In this document: positions 35,600 through 44,676 of the stretch, in pieces
How the letters are laid out: each line of letters opens with the position of its first letter
How positions within the stretch are numbered: position 1 is the stretch's first letter
From: Pseudomonas sp. B21_DOA
GTDB taxonomy: Bacteria; Pseudomonadota; Gammaproteobacteria; Pseudomonadales; Pseudomonadaceae
Direction: 5' to 3'
Length of the DNA: 64,000 nt
Assembly: GCA_030544685.1 (NCBI GenBank)
Contig: CP086683.1
Span: 3,720,001 to 3,784,000, forward strand
Program-made: the position numbers and the translations under genes
The notes under the pieces: model-generated
What the model was told of the DNA's origin: nothing
The model's input: the letters and a program-made list of their open reading frames with translations, nothing else
The model's database searches: none

Positions 35600-36759
35600 G
35601 CCTTGAGCGTACAAAGTCCGGCCAAACCTACGACTATCTGATCGTCGGCGCCGGGTTCGCTGGCAGTGTCATTGCCGAGCGTCTGGCTGAAGGATTGGGC
35701 CGACGTGTGTTGCTGATCGATCGGCGCCCGCACATCGCCGGAAACGCTTACGACCATTACGACGAGGCCGGGGTGCTGGTGCATCGTTACGGCCCGCACA
35801 TCTTCCATACCAATGCGCAGCGAATTGTCGATTACCTGTCGCGCTTCACCGAATGGCGACCTTACGAGCATCGAGTCCTCGCCCAGGTCGACGAGAAACT
35901 GGTGCCGATTCCGATCAATCTGACCACGCTGAATGCGCTGTACGGATTGTCGATGTCCTCCGAAGAGGCCGAGATATTCCTCGCCGAACGCGCCGAACCG
36001 GTGGCGACCATTCGCACCTCCGAAGACGTAGTGGTCAATCAGATCGGCCGTGAACTCTACGAGAAGTTCTTTCGTGGCTATACGCGCAAGCAATGGGGGC
36101 TGGATCCCTCGCAGCTGGACAAATCGGTGACCTCGCGGATCCCGACGCGGACCAGCGACGACGACCGCTATTTCGGCGACACCTTCCAGATCATGCCCAC
36201 GGATGGCTACACGAAAATGTTCGAACGCATGCTTGATCACCCGAACATTGATCTGTTGCTCAGCACCGATTTCAAGGAAGTGCGCGACGAGGTGAAGTAC
36301 GAGCATCTGATCTACTGCGGCCCGATTGACGAATACTTTGATTTCCAGTTGGGCCGCTTGCCGTATCGGTCATTGCGCTTCGAACACCAGACGCTCGAGC
36401 AGGAGCACTATCAGCCGGTGGCGGTGGTGAATTATCCGCACCCGGATGTGCCCTATACGCGCATCACCGAATACAAACACCTCACCGGGCAAACCCACCC
36501 GTGCACCAGCATCACCTACGAATATCCGTGTGACGACGGCGACCCGTATTACCCGGTACCCCGCGCGGAAAACGCCGAGCTGTACAAACGCTATCGCGCA
36601 CTCGCCGAGCAAACGCCGAACGTCACATTCCTTGGGCGACTGGGCACTTACAAGTACTACAACATGGATCAGGTGGTGGGGCAGGCGCTGGCCCTGTACC
36701 GGGATATTCAAACAGCGCAGGCAGAAACCACCGCTGAAACCGAGATCGATGCTCCATGA
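35587..36759 (+). CDS. glf: UDP-galactopyranose mutase
   Basis: A 390-residue flavoenzyme that interconverts UDP-galactopyranose and UDP-galactofuranose. The FAD motif YLIVGAGFAGSVIAERLAE is at about 16-34, then HIAGNAYDHYDEAGVLVHRYG and GPHIFHTN, typical of Glf. The substrate-binding Arg/Tyr region KQWGLDPSQLD and C-terminal GRLGTYKYYNMDQVVGQAL complete the pattern. The start MPTISLE (35587) lies inside the end of the preceding gene; a longer upstream frame is a shadow. Its presence implies a galactofuranose-containing glycan. Glf is uncommon in pseudomonads. Confidence 0.95.
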   Translation: MPTISLERTKSGQTYDYLIVGAGFAGSVIAERLAEGLGRRVLLIDRRPHIAGNAYDHYDEAGVLVHRYGPHIFHTNAQRIVDYLSRFTEWRPYEHRVLAQVDEKLVPIPINLTTLNALYGLSMSSEEAEIFLAERAEPVATIRTSEDVVVNQIGRELYEKFFRGYTRKQWGLDPSQLDKSVTSRIPTRTSDDDRYFGDTFQIMPTDGYTKMFERMLDHPNIDLLLSTDFKEVRDEVKYEHLIYCGPIDEYFDFQLGRLPYRSLRFEHQTLEQEHYQPVAVVNYPHPDVPYTRITEYKHLTGQTHPCTSITYEYPCDDGDPYYPVPRAENAELYKRYRALAEQTPNVTFLGRLGTYKYYNMDQVVGQALALYRDIQTAQAETTAETEIDAP

Positions 36760-37949
36760 CCGCGCAGCCGAAAGGCGACGAGGCCGGTGCAGGCATCCCT
36801 TCGATTTTCAGCAGCTGGGTGATGGCCGGTTTCGAATGTTCCAGTCAGCGCCGCCAGGACGGTCGGCGCCTGGATCTGCTGGCCGACACCGGGCATGCGC
36901 GCTGGGCCACCAAGGACTACAAGCGACTGAGCGAGTTGAACATTCGTTGCGCCCGCGACGGCCTGCGCTGGCACCTGATCGAACGCAGCCCCGGGCGCTA
37001 TGACTGGAGCAGTTTTCTGCCGATGCTCAAAGCCGCGCAAGCGCAGCGGGTGCAAGTAGTCTGGGACTTGTGCCATTACGGCTACCCGGATGATCTGGAT
37101 ATCTGGCGCCCGGCGTTCGTCGAGCGCTTCGCCCGTTTCGCCGCTGCTGCAGCAAAGCTGATGATGAACGAAGGCGTAAGCGTGCCGTTCTACTCGCCGA
37201 TCAACGAGATTTCCTTCTGGAGTTGGGCGGGAGGCGAGGTGGCGTACTTCAACCCGAATGCACGCGGGCGCGCGCAGGAACTCAAGCATCAACTGGTGCG
37301 AGCCAGCATTGCTGCGATCGAAGCGATTCGCGAGCAGGCGCCGAATGCGCGATTTGTACAGTGCGACCCGTTGATCAATGTCATCGCGGGCTCCCGGCGC
37401 AGTGACGAAATCGAAGCCGCCGAAGCTTATCGGCTGTCGCAATTTCAGGCGTGGGATTTGCTCACCGGGCGCGAGTGGCCCGGTCTCGGTGGGCAGGAGC
37501 ATTATCTGGATATCATCGGCGCGAATTTTTATGCGCATAACCAGTGGTATTTCCAGGGCCGGCGGATCCTTCGCGGCGAGCGAGACTTCCGTCCGCTGTC
37601 GGGCATGCTCAAGGAACTGCACCAGCGTTATCAGCGGCCCGTGCTGATCGCCGAAACCGGTGCCGAAGATGATGAACGCCTGCCGTGGCTGGCTTACATC
37701 GTCGAGCAGACGCTGCAGGCACTCGAACGCGGTGTGCCGGTACAGGGGATTTGCTGGTACCCGTTTCTCGATTATCCAGGTTGGGACAATGGCCGGTATT
37801 GCCCCACTGGTGTGTTTGGCTATCCCGATGGCGAGGGCGAGCGCGCGGCGTTTCACCCGTTGCACGTCGAGCTGGCGCAGGTGCCCGAACGGATTGCCGC
37901 GTGTCTGCGCCGGGTCAATGGCCGGCGCATTGAGGGGCAGGGGAGATGA
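36756..37949 (+). CDS. GH-A clan glycoside hydrolase (GH1-like), cytoplasmic
   Basis: A 397-residue TIM-barrel hydrolase. The acid/base Glu is in SPINEISFWSW and the nucleophile Glu in VLIAETGAED, the layout of clan GH-A (GH1-type NE and ENG motifs). A further aromatic substrate segment is QGICWYPFLDYPGWDNGRY. No signal peptide is seen, so it acts in the cytoplasm. It is coupled by ATGA overlaps to glf before it and an ABC exporter after it, suggesting a role in trimming or remodelling the glycan, or a transglycosylase role. The sugar specificity is unknown. Confidence 0.85.
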   Translation: MTAQPKGDEAGAGIPSIFSSWVMAGFECSSQRRQDGRRLDLLADTGHARWATKDYKRLSELNIRCARDGLRWHLIERSPGRYDWSSFLPMLKAAQAQRVQVVWDLCHYGYPDDLDIWRPAFVERFARFAAAAAKLMMNEGVSVPFYSPINEISFWSWAGGEVAYFNPNARGRAQELKHQLVRASIAAIEAIREQAPNARFVQCDPLINVIAGSRRSDEIEAAEAYRLSQFQAWDLLTGREWPGLGGQEHYLDIIGANFYAHNQWYFQGRRILRGERDFRPLSGMLKELHQRYQRPVLIAETGAEDDERLPWLAYIVEQTLQALERGVPVQGICWYPFLDYPGWDNGRYCPTGVFGYPDGEGERAAFHPLHVELAQVPERIAACLRRVNGRRIEGQGR

Positions 37950-39706
37950 ACTTTCAGCGCAGGCGCGATGAACCGTTGCCGGCGTCAGCCGCCGCGTTTC
38001 TATGGCGCTACATAAGCATCCGCCCGGCGCACTTCGTCGCCATGGTCGCACTGGTGACCGGCGCGGCGTGCTGTGCGGTGGTGGTGCAGTACGGCATGAA
38101 ACTGCTGGTGGATGCCATGGCTGCCGGCTCGGCGGCGGAACAGGTGTGGCACGCGTTCGGCCTGTTCATGGCGTTGATCGTGATGGAAAACCTGCTGTGG
38201 CGCCTCGGCGGCTGGGTCGGTTGCCACACCATCGTCGGCAGTTGCGCCGATCTGCGCGTGGACCTGTTCCATCACCTGACTGGCCACCCGATGCGTTATT
38301 TCCGCCGACATTTCTCCGGTTCTCTGGCCAATCGCGTCTCGGCAATCGGCGCTGCTGCCGACAAGGTCTATGGCGGGCTGACCTGGCGCATCGTGCCGCC
38401 GTGTGTGGACTTCATCGGCGCCGTGGCTTTGCTGTTGTCGGTGCATGGGGCGATGGCGCTGGCGCTGGTCGGTTGCGTGATAGTCGTCGCCGCGCTGATT
38501 ACGCTATTCGGCGTTCGCGGTCGCAGCCGCCACATCGCGTTCGCGTCGCAGTCGGCGCGGGTCGGTGGCGAGATTGTCGATCTGGTCTCCAACGTGTGGA
38601 CGATCAAGGCCTTCTCCGGCCGCGAACGCGAGCGCCTGCGACTCGAGCGCGAGATCGGCATCGAGGCCGACTCCCACCGCAGCAGCTGGATGTACATGGA
38701 AAAGGCCCGCGTGCTGCACGACATCTGCCTGACCGTGATGGCCGGCGGCATGCTCGGCTGGGCGATTCTGCTCTGGCGTGCGGGGCAAGTCACGGCGGGG
38801 GACGTGGTGATGGTCAGCGCGTTGACCTTCCGCATCCTGCACGGATCGCGCGAACTGGCGCTGGCCCTGGTGGAAACCAGCCAGCAGATGGGCGTCATCA
38901 GCGAAACCCTGGGCATCGTCGCCCAGCCCCACGAGCTCAGCGACGCCCTGGAGGAACTGGCGCCGACGCGCGGGCACATCAAAATGCTCGACGTCAGTTA
39001 CGCCTACCCGGACGGGCGCAAGGTCTTCGAGCATTTCTTTCTCGATATCCCGGCCGGGCAAAGCGTCGGCATTGCCGGCTCCTCGGGCTCAGGCAAATCG
39101 ACCTTGCTCGGCCTGCTGCAACGTCTGGATGACGTGCGCAGCGGGGTGATCCTGATCGACGACCGCGACATCCGCTCGGTCAGCCAGGACAGCCTGCGTC
39201 GGCAGATCGCCGTGGTGCCGCAGGATCCGGCGCTGTTCAATCGCAGCATTCTGGAAAACATCGGCTACGGCCAACCGCACGCCACCGAGCAGCAGATCAT
39301 CGAGGCGGCGCGTCAGGCGTTTTGCGATGACTTCATCCAGGCGTTGCCGCAGGGTTATCACACACTGGTGGGTGAACGGGGAGTGACGTTGTCGGGCGGG
39401 CAACGCCAGCGTCTGGGCTTGGCGCGAGCGTTTTTGAAAGACGCACCGATCCTGATTCTCGACGAGGCGACGTCGGCACTGGATTCCGATTCCGAAGCGA
39501 TCATCCAGCGTGCGCTGAGTAATCTCATGCGCGGCCGCACGGTGCTTGCCGTGGCCCACCGGCTCTCGACCATCGCCAACTTCGATCGGGTGCTGGTGCT
39601 GGAGGACGGCGAGATTGTGCAGGACGGCACTCCCGAAGACCTGCGCGAGAGCCAAGGACGGTTCCGCACGCTGTGGCAGATGCAGGCGATGGTGCACAAC
39701 CGTTGA
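37946..39706 (+). CDS. ABC exporter, fused membrane and ATPase domains
   Basis: A 586-residue half-transporter of the MsbA/lipid-exporter type. Six helices in about 20-320; the ATPase domain starts near 340. Walker A GSSGSGKS, signature LSGGQRQRLGLARA, Walker B PILILDEATSALD and the H-loop VAHRLST are all intact. It shares a 4-base overlap with the hydrolase gene. In this setting it could flip a lipid-linked Galf product or a small glycan, alongside the separate Wzx flippase. It would act as a homodimer. The substrate is inferred only from neighbours. Confidence 0.9.
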   Translation: MNFQRRRDEPLPASAAAFLWRYISIRPAHFVAMVALVTGAACCAVVVQYGMKLLVDAMAAGSAAEQVWHAFGLFMALIVMENLLWRLGGWVGCHTIVGSCADLRVDLFHHLTGHPMRYFRRHFSGSLANRVSAIGAAADKVYGGLTWRIVPPCVDFIGAVALLLSVHGAMALALVGCVIVVAALITLFGVRGRSRHIAFASQSARVGGEIVDLVSNVWTIKAFSGRERERLRLEREIGIEADSHRSSWMYMEKARVLHDICLTVMAGGMLGWAILLWRAGQVTAGDVVMVSALTFRILHGSRELALALVETSQQMGVISETLGIVAQPHELSDALEELAPTRGHIKMLDVSYAYPDGRKVFEHFFLDIPAGQSVGIAGSSGSGKSTLLGLLQRLDDVRSGVILIDDRDIRSVSQDSLRRQIAVVPQDPALFNRSILENIGYGQPHATEQQIIEAARQAFCDDFIQALPQGYHTLVGERGVTLSGGQRQRLGLARAFLKDAPILILDEATSALDSDSEAIIQRALSNLMRGRTVLAVAHRLSTIANFDRVLVLEDGEIVQDGTPEDLRESQGRFRTLWQMQAMVHNR

Positions 39707-39714
39707 ACGCGCTG

Positions 39715-41193
39715 CTATTGCGCTGAGCGCGTCCAGACCCTGACGTAGTCGATGCGAAACACCGACGGCAGGTCAGCATCGTCGACCACGCCGAACCAGT
39801 CCCACATCGCTTCACTGTCGAAGACGATCTGCATGGGAAAGTGCCAATAGTTGTTCTTCGCTTCCCGGACCAATACGCCGTCGACGTACCAGCGCAAGGT
39901 TTCAGGTTGCCAGTCAAAGCCGTAGACATGAAAAGTATTGGCCAGCCGCCACGGTGCGATCCAGGTACTGCCGGAACTCAGGTGTTGATCATTCTGCGGT
40001 CTGGCCCAGACATGCGCATTCATGTTGTAGCGACGATCAAACGCCTCGTTGCGGGTCTTGCCACCGATTTCAAAAATGTCGATTTCCGTGGCATTGTCCG
40101 GCAGCCCCGTCCAGGCCAGCCAGAAGGCACTGGAGCCGGCGGAATTCATCGGTTTCGCCCGCGCTTCGTAATAGCCGTAAAGCCCCCGTTCGTTGGTGCG
40201 GACCATCGCCGAGCTGTAATCCTTGTAGCCTAGCGCTACGTATTTTTCCGGGAGGGTCTGCTTGCGGAAGGTGATGTTCAGGTTGCCGCTGCCGACCTTG
40301 GCGTTCTCCGGCAGAAACAGCGCCGGTTTGCGCCCGAGGGAATCGGTGCCGGTGGCGTTGTTGACGTGCCAGCGTTCGGCATCGAGGGTGCTGCCGTTGA
40401 ACTCATCGGACAGGCGCGTATCGAGCTTCCAGCCGCCGCCATTGGCCTGATCCGATAACGGCAGATCGGGCGTAACGGGTGTCGGAGTCGGGCCTAGCGG
40501 GCCGACGCGGGTCCAGGCATCAGCCTGTTGAGGAACGCTGACCGCCCATTTCTGCGCCAGATAATCGAACACATTGCGACGTTCGTCCTGGTTGCTGAAT
40601 GGGCGGTCATACACCAGCACTTCGGCGATGTCGCCACGCAGGATTTCCGAGGTGCCCACCACGTTGCGCGCCACCGCGAACGGGCCGATCGGCACGTCAC
40701 TGGTTTCCAGCAATGCCAGTGCCGGCTCGTACGCGCTGGTCTGCTGCACGCTGATGCCGAAATTCGGCGCGACGTTATCGTTATCCGCCAGTTGCGGCCG
40801 CGAGCTGAACAGGCGCTGCCAGGCCTTGCCGCCGGCCTGCTCGGGCAAGCGCCTCGAGACGACGAAGACGGTCACCGGCCCCTTGCTGGTGCGAATCGCC
40901 TGACCCATGAACGCCGCCGTGCCACTGAAACGCACCACACCGTGGCCGTTGAGCGCGTTATCGACGTGCGTCGGTAAAGTCGTCGCCGCGCGGTTGTCGA
41001 CGGTGACGTCGTTGCCCTTGCCGGATTTATCCAGCCAGCGCACGACCTGATTTTGCCCCTCCAGAGTCATCGAGGCGGGATCATTGCCGTCGAGCCACAG
41101 CACCAGTCCTTCAGTGACCGGTCCTGGAATGTTGGCGTTGGCGCCAGCGCTCAGCAGCAGCAAAACCAACAGCAAGCAGCGTGATCTGTTCAT
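39715..41193 (-). CDS. Secreted GH16 hydrolase with LamG-like N-terminal domain
   Basis: A 492-residue exported enzyme. The signal peptide MNRSRCLLLVLLLLSAGANA ends near 20. A concanavalin-like (LamG) domain at about 25-220 contains VLWLDGNDPASMTLEG and the RVDNRAATT-like region. The GH16 jelly roll (about 240-490) has the catalytic motif EIDIFE near 369-374, with W-F-x-G-type substrate segments. GH16 enzymes cut beta-1,3/1,4-glucans or galactans. As the last gene of the exopolysaccharide minus arm it probably trims the same polymer during export or dispersal, as is common in Wzx/Wzy loci. Confidence 0.9.
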   Translation of the reverse strand: MNRSRCLLLVLLLLSAGANANIPGPVTEGLVLWLDGNDPASMTLEGQNQVVRWLDKSGKGNDVTVDNRAATTLPTHVDNALNGHGVVRFSGTAAFMGQAIRTSKGPVTVFVVSRRLPEQAGGKAWQRLFSSRPQLADNDNVAPNFGISVQQTSAYEPALALLETSDVPIGPFAVARNVVGTSEILRGDIAEVLVYDRPFSNQDERRNVFDYLAQKWAVSVPQQADAWTRVGPLGPTPTPVTPDLPLSDQANGGGWKLDTRLSDEFNGSTLDAERWHVNNATGTDSLGRKPALFLPENAKVGSGNLNITFRKQTLPEKYVALGYKDYSSAMVRTNERGLYGYYEARAKPMNSAGSSAFWLAWTGLPDNATEIDIFEIGGKTRNEAFDRRYNMNAHVWARPQNDQHLSSGSTWIAPWRLANTFHVYGFDWQPETLRWYVDGVLVREAKNNYWHFPMQIVFDSEAMWDWFGVVDDADLPSVFRIDYVRVWTRSAQ

Positions 41194-41223
41194 GAGTCGT
41201 CCCTAACTTGGATTGCGCCGTTA

Positions 41224-42279
41224 CTACGTGCCTACCGCCAGCAACGGCGTCGGTTGCGGGCGATAGCCCCATGGGTTGTGGGTCTGCCAGCGCCAGCTGT
41301 CGACAAGCATTTGCGTCAGCTCGCGCTGTGCTCGCCAGCCCAGCTCGCGCCCGGCCTTGCTCGCATCGGCGCGGCACTCGGCGACATCACCGGCGCGGCG
41401 CGGCGCGAAGCGGTAGGGAATGCGCAGGCCGGTGACGTCCTCGAAGGCGCTGATGATCTGCAACACGCTATAGCCGCTGCCGGTGCCGAGATTCCACACG
41501 TGCAGGCCATGTTCATCGCCCTGCAAAACATGCAGCGCCTTGAGATGACCTTCAGCCAGATCCAGCACATGGATGTAATCGCGAACGCAGGTGCCATCGA
41601 CGGTCGGATAGTCGTTACCATAGACGGTCAACGCAGCGCGCTGGCCGCTGGCGACTTCGCTCAGGCACGGCAGCAGGTTGTTCGGCCGACCGTTGGGCGC
41701 TTCGCCGATCAGCCCGCTCTCGTGTGCGCCGATCGGATTGAAGTAGCGCAGCACAGCGATGTTCCAGCGCGAATCGGCGAGGGCGAGGTCGCTGAGCAGT
41801 TCTTCGATGACCAGCTTCGAGCGCCCGTACGGATTGGCCGGTTTGCCGGTGCCGTGCGATTCCACGATCGGCATCACGCTCGGCTCGCCATAGACGGTGG
41901 CCGAGGAACTGAACACCAGATTGAACACGTGGGCGCGGGCCATCGCCTGACACAGGCTCAGGGTGCCAACGACATTGTTGGCGTAGTAATCCAGCGGCCG
42001 GCGCACGCTCTGCGCAACGGCTTTGAGGCCGGCGAAATGCAGCACTGCATCAATCGCGTAGGTGCTGAAAATCTCGTCCAGCAGCGCCGCGTCGCGGATA
42101 TCGCCCTCGATGAAATCGATGTTCGAGTGACTCAACAGCTCTAGCCGTGCGACTGCTTCGCGGCTGCTGTTGCACAGATTGTCGAGGATCAGAACCGAGT
42201 GTCCAGACTCGATCAATTGCAGTGCCGTGTGCGAACCGATGTAGCCGGCACCGCCCGTGATCAACGTGGTTTTGCGCAT
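41224..42279 (-). CDS. galE: UDP-glucose 4-epimerase GalE (second copy)
   Basis: A 351-residue SDR epimerase. TGGAGYIGSHTALQLIESG is the NAD site; SSSATVYGEPS and NPYGRSKLVIEE carry catalytic Ser, Tyr and Lys. The start MRKTTLITGG (42279) has GGAG 9 bases upstream. It is intact, unlike the copy at 33087-34111, with which it shares nearly all motifs. It supplies UDP-Gal or an epimerised derivative for the polysaccharide and, through Glf, UDP-Galf. Confidence 0.94.
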   Translation of the reverse strand: MRKTTLITGGAGYIGSHTALQLIESGHSVLILDNLCNSSREAVARLELLSHSNIDFIEGDIRDAALLDEIFSTYAIDAVLHFAGLKAVAQSVRRPLDYYANNVVGTLSLCQAMARAHVFNLVFSSSATVYGEPSVMPIVESHGTGKPANPYGRSKLVIEELLSDLALADSRWNIAVLRYFNPIGAHESGLIGEAPNGRPNNLLPCLSEVASGQRAALTVYGNDYPTVDGTCVRDYIHVLDLAEGHLKALHVLQGDEHGLHVWNLGTGSGYSVLQIISAFEDVTGLRIPYRFAPRRAGDVAECRADASKAGRELGWRAQRELTQMLVDSWRWQTHNPWGYRPQPTPLLAVGT

Positions 42280-42310
42280 GACGACGTGCTCCATTGCGAG
42301 GAAATCCGGC

Positions 42311-43729
42311 TCAGCGGGCGGTGAACACCAACTTGAATTCTTGCGGCCAACGCGGGTGCAGCAGGCTGTAGGCCAGGGCGTAGGTCAGCGCGCCGATGGC
42401 GATGTCACCGGCCAGGTGGGCGTTGCCGGACAGGCCGGTTAGCCGCGACGTCCACGTCACCACGGCGACCATCACCAGTGAGGCGAACAGGCTGCGGTAG
42501 CTGGACTGAAAGAAGCCGCGCCATTGATAACCGATGGCGGCGTGCAGGCCGCGCACCTGCAGCGGCGTGATCAGCAGCATGCGCAGCAGCAATGCCAGCG
42601 CCGCCGCCATGCCGCCGTAGCTCGCGCCGAGCAGATAGACCAGCGCCAGCGCGAGCAGGGTGGTGGCGACTTCCGCCCTGAGGGTCAAGTGCGTGCGATT
42701 GACCGCCACCAGCGCGGTGGTCGCGTACAGCGCCAGATTGCCCAGCGCTGCCGTGCAGGCCAGCACTTGCAGCAAGGGAATCGCTTCGGCCCATTTCGCG
42801 CCGAAGATCAGCAGGATGATGTCTTTGGCGGTCAGGGCGATGCCGAAGAACAGCGGTGTCAGTACGAAACCGCTGATCGCCGTGGAATCGCCGATCACCC
42901 CGATCAGCCGCGCCGGTTCGGCACTGCGCCGGGCGAACACCGGCAGGGCGTAACTCATCAAGCCGTTGTAGATCGCCGAGCGCGGCAGGTCGATGATGCG
43001 CATCGCCAGGTTGAACATGCCCACCGCGTGGGCCCCGGCAGTCAGGCCGAGAATCAGATTGACGCCACGTTGCAGGGTTTGCGAACTCATGACGTTGACG
43101 CAGACCGGGAGGCCGGCGCGCAGCAGTTCGCCCAGCACCTGACGGTCGATAAGAAAGGGAATGCGCCGACGCTCGCTGCGCATCAGTACCAGTGTGGAGA
43201 TGCCGTCCATGATCAGCGCCTGAGCGATCACCGCCCACGGCCCGAAACCCAGCAGCGCCACCGCCACGCCGCCAACACCGCCAGCGACTTTGCCGAGCAA
43301 CGTGCGCGAGGCCAACAGCTTGAAATTGCCTGAGCGGCGCATCTGCGCGACGTACACCCGCGCCATCAGGGTGAAAAGGATTTTCACCGAGGCCACCGCG
43401 GTCATCCAGCGCAGCGTGGTGGACGGCGTATACAGCACCACCGCCAGTGAAATCAACGCAATCGACAGCAGACTGACCAGCACGGCAGACCAGAACACGC
43501 TGCTGATGTGTTTGTCCTCGACACGTTGCAGGCGCACCAGCGGGTCTTCGAGCATCGACGAGAACAGAATGCCGATCACTTCGACCACGGCGATGATCAG
43601 CGTGCCAATGCCCAGCTCTGTCGGCGTCAGCAAATGCGCGTAGACGACAAAGGTGATCATCGACAGGAAAATCAGGCCGAACTTCTCGGTGAAAATCCAT
43701 ACGAGGGTCATCAGGCGACGGTTGGCCAT
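42311..43729 (-). CDS. Wzx-type oligosaccharide flippase
   Basis: A 472-residue PST/MOP-family protein with about 12-14 helices. It starts with the family's KFGLIFLSMITFVVYAHLLT and PTELGIGTLI segments. It would flip undecaprenyl-linked repeat units across the inner membrane. It lies between galE and a GT2 gene in the long minus-strand operon, with short gaps (17 and 31 bases). Confidence 0.88.
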   Translation of the reverse strand: MANRRLMTLVWIFTEKFGLIFLSMITFVVYAHLLTPTELGIGTLIIAVVEVIGILFSSMLEDPLVRLQRVEDKHISSVFWSAVLVSLLSIALISLAVVLYTPSTTLRWMTAVASVKILFTLMARVYVAQMRRSGNFKLLASRTLLGKVAGGVGGVAVALLGFGPWAVIAQALIMDGISTLVLMRSERRRIPFLIDRQVLGELLRAGLPVCVNVMSSQTLQRGVNLILGLTAGAHAVGMFNLAMRIIDLPRSAIYNGLMSYALPVFARRSAEPARLIGVIGDSTAISGFVLTPLFFGIALTAKDIILLIFGAKWAEAIPLLQVLACTAALGNLALYATTALVAVNRTHLTLRAEVATTLLALALVYLLGASYGGMAAALALLLRMLLITPLQVRGLHAAIGYQWRGFFQSSYRSLFASLVMVAVVTWTSRLTGLSGNAHLAGDIAIGALTYALAYSLLHPRWPQEFKLVFTAR

Positions 43730-43746
43730 GGCGCGATCCCTGAAAT

Positions 43747-44676
43747 TCAGCGGCTATTGCCCAGGCTTTTCAAGCAGGCGTAGAGGTAGCGCAGGGTCGG
43801 TTTGCCCTGAAAGAAAAACAGCGTCTGCCACGAATGCCCGAGCATCTGCCGGAACACCTCGATAACCCGTCGATGATCGCCGCGCCGGGAAAACGCATTG
43901 AGAAATTCGGCGTGGTTGGCGAGGACGAAGTAGATCCGCTGCTGTTTGTTCAGCCGCGTGCCGTAACGCGCCAGGTACAGCTGGATGAAACGCAGTTTGT
44001 GCGGGTAATACTTGTGCGGTTGCGCGGTGATATTGGCGGCGTTGACGGCGCGCCAGTGCAGGATCTGCGGCACGCTGTGGATCTCGCTGTTTTCGGCGAT
44101 GCGCGTCCACAACAGGCGATCCTCGGCAAAGCGCAGGCTCTGATCGAAGCCGCCAATGGCGACGATGATCTCGCGCACGGCGAGCACGCCGGAGGTGCCG
44201 TTGATGATGTTCTCGCGCATGAAATCGGCAAAGTGCTCGCCGTGTTTGCAGCGATCCTCCAACTGCCGTTTGCCGTCACTGAATTCGCTCATCTGAAAGC
44301 AATCGATCAAACCGACTTTGCGTCCCTGTCGGGTCAACTCCGCGTGCAGCGCCAGTTGTTTTTGCAGTTTTTCCGGATGCCAGCGGTCATCGGCATCGAG
44401 GAAGGCGATGAAGGTTTCTTCGGCACTGAACACGCCGCGATTGCGCGCACTCGCCGGGCCTTGATTGGGCTGCGGCAACAGCACGATGGGGAAAGGCGCG
44501 GCGTAGTGCTTGACGATCTCTGGTCCGGCATCGCTGGAGCCGTCATCGACGACAATGACTTTGTCCGGCAGGCGAGTCTGTGCAGACACCGAATCCAGTG
44601 TGCGCTGAATGCTGGCGGCGGCGTTGTACAGCGGAATCACCACACATACGGTGACGGCCGAGGGATCATTCAGCAT
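43747..44676 (-). CDS. GT2-family glycosyltransferase
   Basis: A 309-residue GT-A transferase. Hallmarks: VVIPLYNAAASIQRTLDSV at the N terminus, VIVVDDGSSDAG, and the metal-binding DxD as FLDADDRW near 95-102. Later GTSGVLAVREIIVAIGGFDQ marks the acceptor-site loop. It is cytoplasmic and adds one sugar to the lipid-linked repeat. Its start overlaps the Wzy gene end by 7 bases. Confidence 0.9.
   Translation of the reverse strand: MLNDPSAVTVCVVIPLYNAAASIQRTLDSVSAQTRLPDKVIVVDDGSSDAGPEIVKHYAAPFPIVLLPQPNQGPASARNRGVFSAEETFIAFLDADDRWHPEKLQKQLALHAELTRQGRKVGLIDCFQMSEFSDGKRQLEDRCKHGEHFADFMRENIINGTSGVLAVREIIVAIGGFDQSLRFAEDRLLWTRIAENSEIHSVPQILHWRAVNAANITAQPHKYYPHKLRFIQLYLARYGTRLNKQQRIYFVLANHAEFLNAFSRRGDHRRVIEVFRQMLGHSWQTLFFFQGKPTLRYLYACLKSLGNSR

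Noticed and set aside
36708..38051. A 447-codon minus frame antisense to the GH-A hydrolase
   Set aside because: No recognisable domain; the plus-strand gene is coupled at both ends.
38002..39132. A 376-codon plus frame overlapping the ABC exporter
   Set aside because: Arg/Gly-rich out-of-frame reading of a gene with all ABC motifs.
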